A DNA stretch of 7,149 bases, taken from positions 1 to 7,149 of the forward strand of contig JAEZWM010000057.1 in assembly GCA_023443025.1 (NCBI GenBank), written 5' to 3'. The notes beneath the pieces are model-generated. The model was not told where the DNA came from. It worked only from the letters and a program-made list of their open reading frames with translations, and made no database searches. The position numbers and the translations under genes were made by a program. Source of the DNA: Bacillota bacterium. GTDB taxonomy: Bacteria > Bacillota > Clostridia > Tissierellales > Peptoniphilaceae. Below are positions 5,986 through 7,149 of the stretch, one piece after another; the first letter of the stretch is position 1; the number at the start of each line of letters is the position of its first letter.

Positions 5986-7017
5986 TTGAAAAATACACTT
6001 GATTACACATTAGATTTTATGAAAGAACTCCTTTTAACACCAAGTCCAACAGGATACACTGACGATGCTATTAATTATGTAAAGGAAGCTTTTGATAAAC
6101 TGGGTATAGAAACTAAACTGACTTATAAGCGAGCATTGATTGCGACTATTCCTGGTGAGATAGATGAAGCTATCACCTTTAGTGGTCATGTCGATACGCT
6201 TGGAGCAATGGTAAAATCCATTAAATCCGATGGCAGATTACAATTTCATAGAATAGGTGCATATCCTTTTAATACAGTTGAAGGAGAATATGTTGTGGTT
6301 AAAACAATGGAAGGAAAAGAATACAGTGGAACCATAACATTAAATAATTCGTCAGTACATGTACACCCTGAAGAAATCTCAAAAGGAGAAAGAAATGCAG
6401 ATACCATGTCTATCAGGCTTGATGAAATAGTAGAGACTGCTGAAGACGTTGAGAATCTCGGAATTAACGTAGGAGATTTTATTTTCCTTGACACTAGAAC
6501 AGTATTTACTGATAGTGGATTTATTAAATCAAGACACTTGGACGATAAAGCAGGTGTAGCATGCATAGTTGGACTAGCTAAACTATTAATAGACGAAAGA
6601 ATTAAACCAAAAAGAACTATTCATTTCTTGATTTCTAACTATGAAGAAGTAGGACATGGTGCAAGTGTGATACCTGAAAACACAAAAGATTTCATAGCAG
6701 TAGATATGGCAGCACCGGATACGGGTCAAAATTCAAAAGAAACCCATGTAACAATCTGTGCAATGGATTCAAGTGGAGCATATGATTTAGAAATTAGAAA
6801 GCAGCTAGTAAGACTTGCAGAAGAATCAGAGATAGACTACACTATAGACATTTATCCATTCTACGGTTCGGATGGATCAGCAGCACTAAGAGCCGGCCAT
6901 GAAATAAGAGTAGGTCTAATAGGTCCGGGAGTTGCATCCTCCCACACCTTCGAAAGAACCCACAAAAACGCTATAGAAAACACCATAAAACTAATGTACC
7001 AATTCGCAACAAAATAA
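5986..7017 (+). CDS. M42 family metallo-aminopeptidase
   Basis: This is a 343-residue cytoplasmic dizinc (or dicobalt) aminopeptidase of the M42 (TET/FrvX/YsdC-like) family. Such enzymes form self-compartmentalised shells that trim peptides to amino acids. The metal site is complete: GHVDT (67-71, ligand His68 with Asp70), RHLDDKAG (183-190, bridging Asp186), YEEVGHGA (219-226, base Glu220 and ligand Glu221), VDM (Asp240) and SSHTFERTH (318-326, ligand His320). Residues about 75-175 form the inserted dimerisation (PA/PDZ-like) domain. Length matches the family. The C-terminal SHxxERTH form differs from the HSPVE-type ending of classical archaeal TET enzymes, so substrate preference (Glu/Asp or broader) should not be assumed. 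It starts at TTG behind GGAGGT and is transcribed alone, divergently from the Nudix-whiA pair. A role in peptide use by an amino-acid fermenter is inference. Confidence 0.93.
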   Translation: MKNTLDYTLDFMKELLLTPSPTGYTDDAINYVKEAFDKLGIETKLTYKRALIATIPGEIDEAITFSGHVDTLGAMVKSIKSDGRLQFHRIGAYPFNTVEGEYVVVKTMEGKEYSGTITLNNSSVHVHPEEISKGERNADTMSIRLDEIVETAEDVENLGINVGDFIFLDTRTVFTDSGFIKSRHLDDKAGVACIVGLAKLLIDERIKPKRTIHFLISNYEEVGHGASVIPENTKDFIAVDMAAPDTGQNSKETHVTICAMDSSGAYDLEIRKQLVRLAEESEIDYTIDIYPFYGSDGSAALRAGHEIRVGLIGPGVASSHTFERTHKNAIENTIKLMYQFATK

Positions 7018-7031
7018 TCCCCAAAAAAGTA

Positions 7032-7057
7032 GAGACCGACAAAAAAACGTCGGTCTC
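7032..7057. terminator. Terminator hairpin after the M42 peptidase gene
   Basis: A perfect 9-bp GC-rich stem (GAGACCGAC at 7032-7040 and its complement at 7049-7057) has an 8-nt A-rich loop and starts 14 bp after the stop codon. On the plus strand the tail is a weak CTGTTTAAT. On the minus strand it is TACTTTTTT, so it may also stop transcription arriving from the right of the window. Confidence 0.75.
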
Positions 7058-7059
7058 CT

Positions 7060-7090
7060 GTTTAATAAATTAAACGGGGTCAGGCTTGAC
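7060..7090. repeat. Palindrome plus GC-richer motif, possible REP-like or IS200-type element end
   Basis: GTTTAAT-AA-ATTAAAC (7060-7075) is a perfect 7-bp inverted repeat. It overlaps ACGGGGTCAGGCTTGAC (7074-7090), whose end forms a small hairpin GTCA-GGCT-TGAC. The motif is G/C-rich in a very AT-rich tail. From memory it resembles GGGGTCAGG-type sequences found near REP-associated tyrosine transposases. No transposase is visible before the window ends, and 7091-7149 shows nothing recognisable apart from AT-rich sequence. Confidence 0.35.
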
Positions 7091-7149
7091 TATATTAACA
7101 TTTATCGGTTATTTATACAATATTATTATTATTTATAATTTATCTGCAA

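Noticed and set aside
6246..6566. 106-codon minus-strand open frame inside the M42 peptidase gene
   Set aside because: The sense frame contains the conserved metal-ligand motifs. The antisense frame has no family resemblance or ribosome binding site.
7121..7132. TATTATTATTAT triplet run
   Set aside because: It is short and typical of AT-rich intergenic sequence, with no sign of a functional microsatellite.
1..7149. tRNA or rRNA genes, CRISPR arrays, riboswitches, intact transposases or toxin-antitoxin pairs
   Set aside because: I found no cloverleaf-like GC-rich segment, regularly spaced repeats, known riboswitch core or transposase motif. The spacers are under 180 bp.

Overview
The window is a compact, AT-rich (by eye about one third G+C) chromosomal segment. 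It carries strong GGAGG-type ribosome binding sites, a TTG start and the gene set of a low-GC Gram-positive anaerobe, probably class Clostridia or Tissierellia. A GrdX-family protein fits an amino-acid-fermenting (Stickland-type) lifestyle, but the species cannot be fixed from this sequence alone.

Layout, left to right. Positions 1-400 (minus) hold the N-terminal 133 codons of pfkA, cut by the window edge. Positions 413-3868 (minus) hold a complete dnaE (DNA polymerase III alpha). It lies 12 bp upstream of pfkA, the classical Firmicute dnaE-pfkA arrangement. A 136-bp divergent spacer (3869-4004) with a good dnaE promoter separates it from a small plus-strand gene (4005-4406) that I recognise as GrdX-like. 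That gene converges on whiA (4420-5385, minus) over a perfect 13-bp bidirectional terminator hairpin, which also encodes the last residues of WhiA. A Nudix hydrolase (5399-5806, minus) lies 13 bp upstream of whiA and is likely co-transcribed with it. A 179-bp divergent spacer (5807-5985) contains back-to-back promoters and several inverted repeats. It leads to a plus-strand M42-family metallo-aminopeptidase (5986-7017, TTG start). The last 130 bp hold a terminator hairpin and a GC-richer motif with inverted repeats that may be the edge of a REP-like or IS200-type element.

Functionally these are mostly housekeeping genes: glycolysis, DNA replication, a WhiA-type regulator, nucleotide clean-up and peptide turnover. 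No new multi-gene system is evident. The points most worth a second look are the stand-alone GrdX-like gene, the Nudix-whiA pair without the rapZ/yvcK genes that usually lie between them, the cysteine-free WhiA, the intact metal site in the DnaE PHP domain, the repeat-rich divergent promoter region and the REP-like tail.
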